Assembly: GCA_017979445.1 (NCBI GenBank)
Contig: CM030715.1
Location: 6,874,187 to 6,938,186, forward strand
DNA from: Akebia trifoliata
Lineage: Eukaryota > Streptophyta > Magnoliopsida > Ranunculales > Lardizabalaceae
Length of the DNA stretch: 64,000 nucleotides
Direction of reading: 5' to 3'
In this document: positions 10,293 to 23,779 of the stretch, one piece after another
How positions within the stretch are numbered: the stretch's first letter is position 1
Layout: the number at the start of each line of letters is the position of its first letter
The notes under the pieces: generated by a model
Told to the model about the DNA's origin: nothing
The model's input: the letters and a program-made list of their open reading frames with translations, nothing else
Databases searched by the model: none
Made by a program: the position numbers and the translations under genes

Positions 10293-12339
10293 TTCAATAA
10301 AATATTAATTTAAAATTTTTAAATAGATTACTTAGTATTATATAATACTTTATCATCTAAAATACAAAGGCAATTTTATAATGTAAACTATTTATTTATT
10401 ATTTTAAAAGTTAACTAGCGTAATTATGGGAGATTTTTGTAATTTTAATCATTTTGATAAGAAAGGCCCTAATGACAGTTGGTTTACATATAATAACATT
10501 GGGACAAATTTGAAATTTTAGAGGTACTTTATGTCCAACCACACATACTCAATCATCTCTCATTATATTAACTAGAAGGTGGTGCATCAAAAGGGATCAT
10601 CTCTAATTTAAACATTGATTGAAGGGTTTTTTAATATTACAAAGTAAAATAATGGACATTTTTATACTCAATGAGCCCTACATGTGCGGGTTGTATGATC
10701 CATATCATATTTTGAATCCTAATATTGGTAACATCTTCTAATAAATCTAAAATGAGTTACATTGTATTCTATCCAACTACACAAATGACACTAAGAAAAA
10801 GCACTTGGGTAACTTATTTAATCAGAGATAGTCATTTAAGTGAAAATTTTAAATTATGATTATAAATGAATCTATCCAATGTGCAACTGATACATACATA
10901 TGTAACAAATATATACAACTTGATATTGAAAGAATTTCATTCCTAGTTCAATGAATCACAAAATATTCCATAAATAAGCACTTCGACACAAGTCTGTTGT
11001 ATTATCAATACCGAGCAAAAATAGAGTATGTTAAGACACATTTTAGCCTAAATTGAATCCCAAACCCCGTAACATAGGTGAAAAAGGCACCACAATTGCA
11101 AGAGACTCATACCTAGCATAGTAGCATCCACACCAACTAGGCTTGCTAGAAATTTATTTGATTCCATACAAGAATTTTATCTTAGTATTGTTCTTGCAGT
11201 GTAAGATGCACGAAAGGCCTTACAAATCATTAATAAATAACTCTAGAAATCATTATATCCTTTGTAATTCCTTAACGGAAGCACCAACCTAACATTTTTT
11301 TTAAAATAATTCTAACATTATGAGTGAGAAGTTCACATTTGCAACTCTAAAACATTAGAATTGTTTTTACTGATGAAGAACAAATTGCTTTTTAAACAAT
11401 GACTTCCAATGTGAACAAAGGAGTATACTTAGAAGTGTTCAACACTTTGCGAAGGCTATTCCCATTCTCTAAGTAAATGTGTTCTGAAGGATTTTTATTT
11501 GAACTATCCACAGGTTCCTCAAATTGATAAGACATGACAACCTATGTTAGACAAAAGAAAATCACATACGCACTCAATTACTTTCAGCTACTTAATATCA
11601 CAATGCTTAATTTATTACAAATGAATTTTAAAAAAAATATAATTATTGTTTTTGTTATCTATTAAAGGGATAACGAATGTCCATAAGATTAATCGATGGC
11701 TCTTTCTAGAAACAGCCAATTAATTTAGAATAATAGGGGTTTGATATTCTCTCTGATAGTATAGGATACCACTTGAGAATATCTTTATATCTACTATTAA
11801 AAAAAAATCTTATTTTATCTTTATTAGAAAATAGTAAATTGTAATGTAAATATGATTTTAGATGACTAGATTGATTAAGAATACATGCATATCATAGAGG
11901 TACGATGAAGCTTACTTGTCAAATGATCATTTACAGTCTAAAATAATCAAACAGTTGAACTCCGTTAGGGATTAATGGCAAACTTGAACAAAAAAATGTG
12001 GTCAACCAATTATGGTATATTGTTAGACCGACCATAAAATTAAGAACTAATGGTAAGCTCCACACTGGTTAAATACTGGAGCATCGATATACAAATCGAT
12101 ACTTTTATATCGATTGTGTACCTCGTCATTTTTATCACATATACCACTAGGATTGATATTCTTATAACATATGTATGTTTTTTTTATTATTATTGTGGGA
12201 TAGATATATTTCGTTACCATTTTATAAAAGATTAGTTTGTTTCGAATATTATTTATTTATTTATTTATTTAAAAACATGCATTGTTTAAAATATATTAGC
12301 TTGTGTTATTCCTTTATATTAAGACTATTAACTTGAAAT
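10293..12339. other. AT-rich DNA without recognisable genes
   Basis: No frame of convincing length or composition; the 61-codon frame at 12050-12235 is hydrophobic low-complexity sequence. An ATATCTACTATTAAA at about 11785 resembles a Helitron 5' end, but nothing else supports that. Confidence 0.5.
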
Positions 12340-13823
12340 TGAAAACTCCCTCGATCCGCGGGATGCGGATATGTTTTTTTGGAGTTTGTGAGTCGCCACT
12401 TAATTTTACGATCTAGGAATCGAATCATAACTCTAAACAGATAAATAACACTACTCTACGAAAAAGAAACTACGGGTCCGGGGATCATGTTATAGGATTG
12501 GAAGGTGTTAGGCACCAATCCCGTCTTGCAAATACCAATCTCCACTTTTCCAAAAATTTACATTGCTAAAAATATGACCTAAAAATCAAAATAAAATACT
12601 ACCTTTGTTACCTTGGGTGATTGTAACGGTTGATTCCCTTAAAACTGGCGGAATGCGTCCTCGTGTGAGTTTTCCTATTTTTTTTGTCACTAGATTCGCT
12701 TCCGATCACCAAGATAAGGTATCCTCCTCTTAAATCTGAATTTTTTTTTTTTGTATTTTTTGGAGGGTTTCTAGGTATTTTTTGAACAAAAAATGGTGTT
12801 TGGGTGTTAGGTGGGGAGTTTGTATTTCAAATTTAAGGTTTTGGAAAGGCCAGAAAGAGTTTTTGACTTCTCTTTCCTAGGGTTTCTCTTGACCTTCAAG
12901 ATTTGATTGTGGAGGTTCTTATATATAAAATTTTTTGAGAATTTTTTAGTTTGACTAAGTCTCTTTAAGATAAGGTTAATTAGGATTTTGAATTAGGATT
13001 TCCGTTCTTACTTATAATGAAAGAATATTTTTTAATTTTTTTTTGAGAACCTCTTAATTATATTTTAATTCTTTGGGACCCCAAATGGAGGGGTCTTCTA
13101 ATAAATATCAGGTAGGCCCCAAGTGGGTCACCACTTAAAATTTGGCTCGTGGACTTAATGAATTGATTTTATTTGTTTAAATTTTAATTTTAATTTATTA
13201 AGGTTTCACTTTACGTTCATTAATATTTTAATTATTAATTTTGAAAATTTGAATTTTTAAGGTTGAAAAATTATTGTTTTGCCTTCAAAGAGGGTTTTTG
13301 CGTTTCGAAGTCATTTTTTATATTTTAGGATGTTTTAAAATCAATTTTCGTAAGGAATTCAACGAGAGTATCGGTTTATGTCATTTATGAGTTTTTGGCG
13401 TAAAATGATCATGGATCCTATGAGGGGTATTTTCGTAATTTTGTTGAATTTGGTGAAAATTGGTGTAACAGTTTATTTGGTTTTAATTTGATATTTTATG
13501 TATTCGAAAGGATTTTCCTAAGCGTAGTGTAGGCTCTAAGGATGTTTTGATGTTAGGGGTATTTTGATAATTTGGTAATTTTGGATGATTTTTTCTCGTA
13601 AAGCTTTTTTGTCGGAAAAATGATGATTTCTATGTTTTTTTATTATATTTTCCTAGCGTAGCGTGATTTCTAAAGTTTTGTTTACTTGAGATACCTCATT
13701 CGAATTTTTGAAACATATCTAATAACAAAATAAAATATTGGAATATTCATCCATCATTAGGAACCGTCACAATCGGGTTGACGAGTTGATTAATCAGGCC
13801 AGTACAAAAATGGGTTGTTTACA
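12340..13823 (-). mobile_element. probable solo LTR, about 1.5 kb
   Basis: In minus sense it starts TGTAAACAACCC and ends GTTTTCA. Flanking 5-mers GAAAT (12335-12339) and AAAAT (13824-13828) form a near-perfect TSD. Close to its 3' end is the GAGTCGCCAC plus GGTGTTAGGCACC block that also occurs in the family-2 LTRs at 26383 and 36541, so it belongs to the same broad LTR-retrotransposon group. Confidence 0.6.
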
Positions 13824-14374
13824 AAAATGTGAGTTTACTATTGAGTAATTTTCTTATTACTCATCATACCAACAAAACATTATAGATGTCCTAACTACTG
13901 AACTGAGATGCCTATTCTTGATGGAAAACTTTATATAGAGGGATCGTAAGATCAGGATAACAAACATTATTTTTGTTATATGTGAGCTGAGATTTGTCTT
14001 TAATGGAACTATTTTGTGTAGTTTTAAACTTCCTTGTATATAGTAATATCATGTGTGTTGTGTATTTTTGTATGTATATGTTTAGAGAATAAGAGTTAAT
14101 GTTTATAACGTGGATAACTATTGATCTATATGAGATGTGTAGTTGATCTATGTATACTTTTAAGTTGTAATTATAGTTATATTTTTTTTAAGTACTGTAT
14201 ATTCGTTATGATATGGTGGTTGGAATATAGTGGATATATGGATTTTGATTATATAGGTATATTTTTACAAGTAAAAATTTTCATAAGTCTAATTTTTAAG
14301 GAAAATATCAAAATTATTTAGAAGAAATACATATCGTATTTAAGTTTTGAAGATCTTCATTTATATTTATTTTT

Positions 14375-14427
14375 TGCTCAACCCTCGAGATTTGGAAAAA
14401 TTTAAATCCTAAAATTGGGGCGTGACA
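14375..14427 (-). mobile_element. LTR terminus, rest not delimited
   Basis: In minus sense it reads TGTCACGCCCCAATTTTAGG and then a CTCGAGGG motif, like the start of many gypsy-type LTRs and related to the family-1 start. I could not find the other end; the AT-rich sequence 13824-14374 may belong to it. Confidence 0.4.
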
Positions 14428-15960
14428 GATCCGAACATATTTTAATACTTTTATTTATACTTAATTATATATATATAAAACATTTTAGTTTTTTTGGTTT
14501 CCCTCTATATTTGTAGTTGGAAAATAAATTTTTTTCAAATTTATATGTTTTATATTTTCTTGAACGTTGATTATTTGCAAATAAGGCATGTGTTCGGATT
14601 AGATCGTTTTGAGATTAAGGATGAAATGAAACAAATCAAATTTAGTTCACATATTAATTAATTCATTTGGATTGGGGACATAATTAAAAAAATTTGGATC
14701 GGTACTGAAGTGGTATTGATCCGATACCGAATTGATCTGTTGCCAGTTCTAGGATTTAAAGGCTAAAAGAGAAAATATAATAAAGTTAAAGAGGAGAAGA
14801 AAAAAAAAATGGTCACATGACATTATAGTATTTTAAGACACACAACTATAATAAATAAAGTTATTATCTATTACCTATATAAAAAGAGAATTGGTTGGTA
14901 CAACTTTTTCACTTAACAAAAACACCCTTATTTTTAAATAAATTGTGTTTGTATCCCAACAAAAGCCAATATCACCAACTCTTCAATTACTTTGGAAAAC
15001 CTATTCAACTTCTTTGTAAAATCTTCATCTCTCATCAACTTCATATTAACTGAATTATCATATTTCATGTATATTCTTTAGCTTCATTTATTTCTAAGGT
15101 TTACATAAGCATCTTCAACTTGGTTTAAAAAAAATAAAGTGATATAATTAAAGGTCGTCATTAGACCTGCAAGACTTCTTGAATAATTAACTATTCCGCG
15201 AGAGAAATAGGTGCAAGTTGTGATAACCCCCTCAATGATATTTAATTTATGTCATTTCTGTATTGTTGTTTCCACGCATTGATTTCTATTGGTTTTTTAT
15301 GAAACACATATGCATAATGATACATATATGGGTATTGTTTGTGTGTTAGGAAAACAATTCAAGGTAAGTAGAATCAATTGTTTTTTATTTCTTGAATTTC
15401 ATTTTTTTTATTTTGAATTTTGTACATTTATGTAAAAAAGTTTTCAAAGCAGAAGAGATTTTCTTGAAATTAAGGAGATTTGTCAAAACAATCAGTTAAA
15501 ATTGCAAAAAAGCAGATGAACACAAGCGATCTACCAATAAGGTATGTTTATGTTTATTTTTCTTATTTTTCAAACCTAATGGGTGTTTGGATTTGGGGCC
15601 TTCATCTTATATTGCTGATTTTTCATTGTTTGGGTTAGTAAAATTGTTAACTTTGTATTAACTATTTTTTTTTTGTACGGTTGTTTCAAATTATCTAGGT
15701 GTTCAGATTAATGGGTTGTTTTCATCTTTTATTTCATGTATTTTTTCATTTAGCTTAGTTAATTTGCTAGAGTATTTTTTATTTTTTTGTTTAAGTCTTT
15801 CAACAATTCTGAGTGTTTGGATTAATGGAATTTATTATTATTATTTTTTATATGTTGTTTCATTTTCAGGACATTCTGTTAACATGTTTTCGTCATTCGA
15901 AACAATTTAACCTTATATTTCATAGTTTTGGATCATTTGAATGATTAATGTATTTTTTTT
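14428..15960. other. AT-rich DNA; right half duplicated at 26.3-28.9 kb
   Basis: No protein recognised. From about 15190 to 15960 the sequence is a diverged copy of what is found around 26340-28860, including GATTTTCTTGAAA and AATAAGGTATGT, the latter resembling an exon-intron junction. The match resumes after the LTR at 19341. Confidence 0.5.
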
Positions 15961-18900
15961 TGTGACGCCCCGCCAAACGCTAACACAAATCCCAAGGCCG
16001 CCTCGAGGCACTAGATGGCACCTCGAAATTTCGGCATAGTCTCCTCTGTTTATGTTAGGGTTCCACGGAACTCAAACCTGACAAAACAATAATCATACAA
16101 ATCATGTATAAAGCAACACATCTACAATGAAATAAGAAACGGAAGATGGGAGTTTTTATGAACAACAAAATACAAGGTCAGAGTTGCACAAAAGAATAGA
16201 GTTATACAGGATTACAACATTTTCCTCACTCTAACATAGACCTAGCACTCAGCCCCAAAAACATAGACTTCTCCTAGGACGAACAGACTCCTAATAGAAG
16301 TAGCATGACGCTCACCGGGTAAGGGACACTGGTCGTCGATCTGACTAACCAGATGCTCCTCAGCGGATGGCTCAATGCTCTCCTCCCCAAGTACAAGCTC
16401 TGCAACTAAAAAAAATGGAAGAAAAGGGTGAGTAACAATGGTTACCCAGTAGGTCCACAAACAATTCCTACTAATAACCTCACCTAACGTGATCGAATAA
16501 TCATACTGCATTATTTTAAAACATTCAAGTTTTACAATTGAAACTACGATTAACTGGTACATATAGCTAGGGATGAGCAACTAAACAGTTTAAAATTTTC
16601 ACATAGCATCAATCATCCATACTCATTATACATTTTCAATTTATGCAAATATAGTTGACAACATTGTAATAGTAGACATGCTTCTCAGTTTATAATTCGA
16701 AATATAACACAGATACATAGTACAAGTGGTGGAGTAATGGAATTTGAGCGTTGGGATTCACGACTGGATCGCTCCTAGTCGGGACATGATGTTACAACAT
16801 AAATCTGGCTTTTAGTTCCTGATTTTGTGGTCGGTCGCTGCGCTTACCACACGGGTGACCATTTTTCCGACTCAGGCTGGTCGTTTGACGTGACCGTAAG
16901 CAATGGGTCTCTTTTCGATGTGTCAGAACGTTTGACTACTACTAGATTGTTAATGATCACTGACCAATCATCTTCGTCTATGTCTATTAGGCGTGCATAT
17001 GATTCCCAAATGACACTCCACTCGTATACGACCACCTTTACAATACACGTTCACTGGTAAAGATAAGAAAGGAATGAACCCGGGATAGTGCACCCATCCG
17101 GATGATGTGACGCACTATCCCTTTAGGCATTCACAAACCCTTTAACAGCTCACAAAATAGTTACGTATATATATGATTTTTCATTTAAAAAAAAGAGAAA
17201 TTAACAGAACGGGGTTGAGAAGGGATAACCAGTTCCTACCATACAACTGTAGCCACCCGACCTAAAAATAAACAACAGTACTCAGCGCACGCACTAACAT
17301 AATCGTAAAAAAATATACAACCCTTTCATTAATAACCTGGATATCCTTTCACCAACCTACATACAACATACAATGTAAAATGCAGACATCACCCCTCAGG
17401 TGTGATTCTGACATTTTACCGATCATCCCTTTCCCATTCTTTCGACATTCTCATTTTTTGTCATTTCAAGTCAAACCGTTCATTTCCAATCTTTCAAAAT
17501 CATTTTTGGTCTTTTCATCGAAAACTATCAAAGTCTATTAAAAACAAGGTCCCGTGATGCACGGTACCTAAGCTGGCTAAAGTAGTAAAGGCTAATAAAA
17601 ATTTGGCTAAGTGTTGGAAACTCAATTTTTCAAAGTTCTCGAAATTGAAAACGGATTTTTCGAAATGAAAGTCTCGATCACGAGATTCGACACCATATAA
17701 TTTTTGTAATCTAATTCAAAGTAATGCGAAAGTTATTACATTTTGAAAACTTGTCGAAAACGTCGAAATTTACGTTTTGTTCTTGAAACCAAAATTTGGA
17801 TTTTGATCCTTTGAGATTTGGATCTTGAAACCATTCCCTTTGTTCCGAAATGGGGGGTAAAATATTAATTTCATTAAAGAACTTAAAGTAAATGGAAAGT
17901 AAAAATTAAAGAGGACATTTATTTTAATATTTTTAATGAAATGAAGGGTGGGAAATCAAGTATAGGCAATGGGGAGGTCAAAGCAAGAGTCAGAACTCAG
18001 TTCTAAAGAGAACTGTGTCTGTCGGTGGCTGTCGGCGGTAGAATCAAGATGCTGTCGGTGGAACCGACAGTTTACTCATCGGCAGGTGTCGGTGGGACCA
18101 ACGGCATCTGCCGATAGAACAAAAATTTCTGCGGCTTCTTGGTTTCATGGTGGAAGAAGCTCCATTCTGTCGGTAGGACTGACAGAATGCCTTCGGCAGG
18201 TGCCGGTGGCACCGACCCTTCATGCCGACAGCCTGAACCTCACTCGAACCTTCGAGTTTTCGATCCCCTTTTCGATTTCTTCTTCCATTCTTCGAACCAT
18301 TCGACCCACCCACGATTTTGTTATCAAAATTTGATAAAACATAATCAAAACACCTACTTCTACCATGAATTTGAAATCAAACACCAATTTCTACGATTTA
18401 AATGCAAACAATAAGTTTTGTTTCAAAACCCTAAATGCACATTTGAGAAATCTAATGTTACCAATAGGAATTAAAAGTCCCCTACTTGTTTGTGGATGCT
18501 AAAGGTGATGAACTCATACAAGGATCAAAGTTGGTGGCGAAAGAGTTGGTGTTGAGTTGAGTTTGATGCAAAAAGGACGAGGATTTGCAGCTCCTTCGAC
18601 AACGACACTTTCCTCCACTTCTACCCTAGAAGACAAGCCTCTACTAACATAGTGGAATTTTGAGTGTGATGATACCCTAAGTTACTCACTGATTTCTGAT
18701 GGAGGGTGAGGAAACAGACGTGAATGGGTTAACAAAGAGGGTGAGGTTGTAGCTTTCGTCGTAGCCGACAACTTTGTCTTCTTCGTCGGGATTCAACAGT
18801 AATTCGTTCTTAACGGATCTTGAGGTGAAAGGAGTGGAGAACCTAGGTTTGGAAAAATCTGAGTTTGGGTGTTTTGGAGAAGAAAGAAAGTGACTTAAAA

Positions 18901-19340
18901 GAAAATAAAAAAAATTTTATAACAAGGGCGAGGGCATACTTGTAATTTCCTTATTATTTCTAGTTTCGACCGTAACTTGACTATCCGGACTCGAAAAATG
19001 ACGAACGAGTATACCATGTCGAATAATTTTTCGTTGCGGACCTAATGGTGTAGTCAAATTTTTTTGATTCTCCCTCTAACAAAAATTTACTATTTTGAGT
19101 CCCACTTAACGCGAAATTCGAGGATTTGTTCACTTTTCTACCCGAACCTGAATTCAAGCTTGCTTACAGGGTAAAGTATATATTTTGATTATTTTGAAAT
19201 TAATGGTGAAGTTAATTTTTAACAAAAATGAACGTAACATAATCCGGGTACTTTACTCTAAGTTTTTCTTTTTAGAATATTCTTCGAATAATTACTATCT
19301 GATCTCCTCGAAATATGAGTTAAAAACACGGGGTGTTACA
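15961..19340 (-). mobile_element. solo LTR of family 1, 3380 bp
   Basis: The plus strand reads TGTGACGCCCCGCC at the left and GGGGTGTTACA at the right, so in sense (minus) it runs TGTAACACCCC to GGGCGTCACA. The flanks are TTTTT on both sides, compatible with a 5-bp TSD but weak because of T tracts. Homologous in reverse to 4255-6652, sharing the palindrome cluster (about 18017-18228). No second LTR, primer-binding site or polyprotein adjoins it. Open frames inside (16242-16580, 17969-18414) are not called. Confidence 0.8.
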
Positions 19341-20600
19341 TTTTTTTAATTTAAAAATAATTTGTATTTGTTATTTAGGTGATCCATCTATTGGGGGTTC
19401 TTAGGGTTCATAGCGTTTCGCTTCCAATTATATAAGTAAAATACATATCTTGCTTGATTTGTAACACTCATTTAAAGGAAAATATATTTTTATTTCTTTA
19501 TCAATTTATGATATTTAGGATTGAGATTTTTTGTATTTGTACTGTTTGTTTTATGTTATATTCGTTCATTTCTAATGTGTGTACTATCGGTTCAAGAAAT
19601 GACAGATATATCTTAGGCATCTTGGTTTGAGTTAAATGTATGTCCATTTAAAAAAAATGTAAATGAATTTTTTTGTGGTGAGAATTGGGCTTAATTACCA
19701 AAATCTATCTCCACTAAGTGAGGGGATTGTTGGTATGCATGAGCAAAAGTTGATCTCTCTTTCCACACGTCGACTTTTATTGGTTGTTGAAGAAGATTAA
19801 AAGCAATAATCAAATGCTCTGAAATTGTTTTGCCTATGGAAATTAGGGTATTTTCTTTTTGGATTCTACCAACTAAAACCTTTTGAAGCTAATGATGATA
19901 GAAATATTAATTGAGAGGAACTAGAGTAACCTAGTTTGTCTTCATTATTTCTCTCTCTCTCTTTCTCTCAATATATATATACATCTAAACTGTAATTTAT
20001 TTATTTAAATGAAGGATTTCACCTTGAAAGTAATTAACCCCTTCTTATTTGACCATCTTCCTTCTTCCTGTCAACCCTTACTTTAATAGGTAAAATAAAT
20101 TACAAATGATCATTTATTTTTGTAGTATTTCCTTATTTTCTATGTGGGTTAGAGCTGTTAAATTTCTATGTTTTCCCTTCTATTTTATATGTGAATTTCT
20201 AAGGTTTTTTATTGTTAATTTAATGCTCAAATTTCATTTAGTTTGGTGATTAATTGAATACGATTTGAGTATATGAGTTATCTTTTAAGGTTTAGGTTTT
20301 GAGTTTTTTCACTTCTTTTAGTTGAGTTAGATTATTGTTTGGGATAGTGGATTTTTGTTATGACTTATGAGTATGTCGATCTTTTTTTTTTTATGATTCT
20401 TTAGAAAATATTTTCTTTATTTATTTTTAAAATTTTATATGAATTTAACTACTCTTAATTGTAAATAGTGTTAATTGGGCATGTTTTTGTTAATTTTTGT
20501 TTCAAATTGGGCCTAATAGATTCAATTTTCATAAATATACTTGAAAATTAACATAAAGAGCGAACTACCCAAACTAGCTTCTCTTTCCTTTCTATTGTAA
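19341..20600. other. AT-rich DNA; left part duplicated at 28.9-29.1 kb
   Basis: Positions 19380-19660 resemble 28850-29120 (shared TACTATCGGTTCAAGAAATG), continuing the duplication interrupted by the LTR. The remainder, to 20600, holds a short CT/TA-rich tract near 19950 and no recognisable gene. Confidence 0.5.
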
Positions 20601-23600
20601 TGTGGCGCCCCGCCGAACGCTAACACAAATCCTCATATCAGATCTCGAGGTACTAGGTGGCACCTCGAAATTTCGGCATGGTCTCCTCTGTTTATGTTAG
20701 CATTTGAAGGCGTTCAACCTGCACCTGATAAATGACATACAATCCTGCATATAACAAACAAAATATAATACTAACGGAAGCCTATATACGTCTAATAATG
20801 TATAAAAGATCAGAGCGTGGAAGAAGAAATTATAATACAGGATTATACGAAAATTTCTCACTCTAACATAAGTCCTATCGCTCAGAACAAAATCTATAAT
20901 ATTTTTTTGGACAAATCGACACTACCAGGGTAATAACCCCAATACTCACCAAGTGACGAACTCTGGCTGTCTATCTGACCCACCAGATGATTCTCACTCG
21001 TACTCTATACCTGCCTCGCCAAGCTTCGGATCTGAAACTAAAAATATGGAGAAAGAAAGGGTGAGTAACAATGGTTACCCAGTAAGGAATAACACAATTT
21101 CTGCCAATAACCCCTCCTAACATGAACGAATAAGTATACTGAATCATTTTAAAATAATCAAAGTTTTACAGAAGAACTTACGATTAACTGGTACATATAG
21201 CCAGGGATGAGTAACTAAACGTTTTAAAACTCACATTACATCAATCAGCATTACTCACTATAATATTCTCTTTTTATACAAATCTAATTGATCAAATGGA
21301 AACATTAAACGTGCATTTCATTTTATATATTAAAATAAGTAACAAATACATAATACACAATGGTAGAGTATTGGAATTAGATAGTTGGGATTCACGACTG
21401 GATCGCTCCCAGTCGGGACATGATGTTACGATTCTTCTCTGGTTTTTAGTTCATGATTTTGTGGCCGGTCGCTGCACTTACCACACTTGGTTGACCATTT
21501 ATCTGGCTCAGGCTGGCCGTTTGACGTGACCGTAAGCAATGTGTCTCTTTTCGATGTGTCAAAACGTTAAACTACTATAGATTGTTAGTGATCACTGACT
21601 AATCATCTTCGTCTATTCCTATCAGGCGTGCATGTGATTCCCAAATATACAAACCATTCGTATACGACCACCTTTACATTACAAGTTCACTGGTAAAGAT
21701 AGAGAGGAATATCCCGGATTCCAGTTGTGACTCCACTCTCATACGCGTCCCATACCACGTATGAGTTTGGTGGTCCCTACTGTACATCCCAGGATAGTAC
21801 ATCACTCCGGATGATATGACGCACTATCCCTTCAGGCATTCACAAACTCTTTAACAGCTCACAAAATAGCTACATATATATATTATTTTCATTTGAAAAC
21901 AAAAGATAAATTAACAATACAAGGTTGAGAATAGATATCCAGTTTCCTACCATGCAAGTGTGGCCACTCGGCCTAAAATAAATAACATAACGGAAACGTA
22001 AACAGCGCCTCGCGCTAACAGAAAGGAAATAAACATGCAACCAATAATATTATCCCTGGATATCTGTTCACCAACCTACACACAACACAACCACGTAAAA
22101 TGCAGACATCACCCCTCGGGTGTGACTCTGACATTTTACTATTTCATACCCTTTTTCTCTTTTTTTTCGATTTTTACAATTTTCAATCTCTTCAATAAAA
22201 CATCCATTTTCTGATATTCATCAACTCAATATGAGTTCATTGAATATTAAATCATATTTTCCAACTAAAGAATTTATTTTTATCAATAATATTGAAAAAG
22301 AAAACAAATTTTATATCAAAACGGGGTCCGAGCAATTCACAAGACCCAATTTATGGAAATAACCCGTTAAAATACCTTACCCACGTATAATTTGTTAAAA
22401 ATACAATTAAACATATTAAACATGCAATTTCTGGCGTGAATTTTTGAAATAATAAAAGAATTCTATATTTTGGAAATACATCCAAAATTTTCCAATAAAG
22501 TCCTAAATGCAATTTTCACAATCTACGATTACTAATAGAAATTGAGAGTTCCTTACAATGTCTAGGCGAAAGGATCAAAGCGTATGCGAAAATCGAGGCG
22601 ATCGGCACGGAAATCGAGACGGACCAAACTTTGAAGCGGCTGATTTTCGAAACCGGCCCGGTGGTTTCAAAGATCTCGATGTGCTCGTCTCTTCTCCCTT
22701 CTACGGCGAAAGACGGTTTGACCCCGAAACCAATGAAAACCGAGGTCGAAGTTAAGAAATCTCTGTATAAAAATACGACTGATTTTTGACTATACGGGGT
22801 GAAAAAGATTAGAAAACGGAATAAATTTAGGTGGGTTATGTAGAGAATGAGGCTACGGACGTTTCTCCCTTCTGCGTCGGAAGACGGTTTGACCCAGAAA
22901 CGGACGAAATCTGAGGTCAAAGTTTCGAAATTTCCGTATCCAAATACGGCTGATTTTTGACGATATTGGATGAAAAAGAAATTGAAATGGAAAGAGGTTG
23001 GGTGGGTTTTGTAGAGAACGCAGCTGCGGATCTTTTTCTCTTTTACGGCGATCATCGAAAATGGACCGTTTGCGAGGGATCTGAGGTGGAAGATCGAAAG
23101 AAAAAACGATTTTTTTTTTCGTTTATTATGTCGCGTGGCTGTATTGACGAGTTGGGGAAGATGACATATAAAAAAATTTAAAAATATTATTTAAATAAAA
23201 TGTGGGACGAATTCCGTATTTTGTCAATTGTTTCGATCGATGATAACTTGATCATCCGGACTCCAAAAATGACAAATGAATACTCTATTTCGCCTAATTT
23301 TTCGTTCCGGATCTAATGATATAGTCAATTTCTACAAATTATGTCTCCATAAAAAATTTACACTTTTAGCCTGATGTGACCTCTGAATTTTACGTCGTTT
23401 TCATTTTTGACGATAATTCGACTTCCTGATCTCCAAAAATGGCATATAAATAGTCCATATTGAATAATTTTTCGTTATGAACCCAATGGTATAATCAAAT
23501 TTTAAAAATTATTGCTCTAAGAAAAAGTCACTATTTTAACCTGGTCCGACCCGGTAATCGAGGATTTTGCAACTTTTATATTCGGACTCGCATTTGAGCG

Positions 23601-23779
23601 TGCTTACAGGCTAAACTATGTTTTTCGATCATTTTGAATCTAATGATGAGGTCATATTCCATTAAAAATGATCAGAAACATCCTAAAGTTTTACCCCTAA
23701 ATCCCACTTTCAAGATTTTCTTAAAATTCCACTATTTATTTTTTCCTCGAGATACGAATTAAAAATTCGGGGTGTTACA
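20601..23779 (-). mobile_element. solo LTR of family 1, 3179 bp, perfect TSD
   Basis: The plus strand begins TGTGGCGCCCCGCCGAA and ends TCGGGGTGTTACA. The perfect 5-bp TSD TGTAA is at 20596-20600 and 23780-23784. A close relative is at 30425-33578; the outer portions also match the 16-kb LTR. No internal retrotransposon region is attached, so the element was reduced by LTR-LTR recombination. Confidence 0.9.
22600..22990 (-). repeat. tandem repeat, period 171 bp, inside the LTR
   Basis: CTGATTTTTGAC recurs at 22779 and 22950 with matching context, plus a shorter related unit at about 22640. The same pattern (period 171) is at 32583 and 32754 in the related LTR. Because 171 is a multiple of three, a minus-strand frame (22516-23055, 179 codons) stays open here; in the other copy the corresponding frame is broken. 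Confidence 0.7.

Noticed and set aside
11785..11800. Helitron 5' end (TATCTACTATTAAA)
   Set aside because: Common AT-rich sequence, and no matching 3' end within reach that could be paired with it.
12352..14433. GATCC at both ends as a TSD for a single large LTR
   Set aside because: Sequence inside the left GATCC does not start with TG; the inner 12340-13823 unit is a better fit.
16242..16580. 112-codon minus-strand frame
   Set aside because: Inside a solo LTR; equivalent positions in sister LTRs are not open.
17969..18414. Frames across the palindrome cluster, plus the minus-strand frame 18044-18313
   Set aside because: Repeat-driven open frames on both strands, not conserved in the reverse copy at 5.4 kb.
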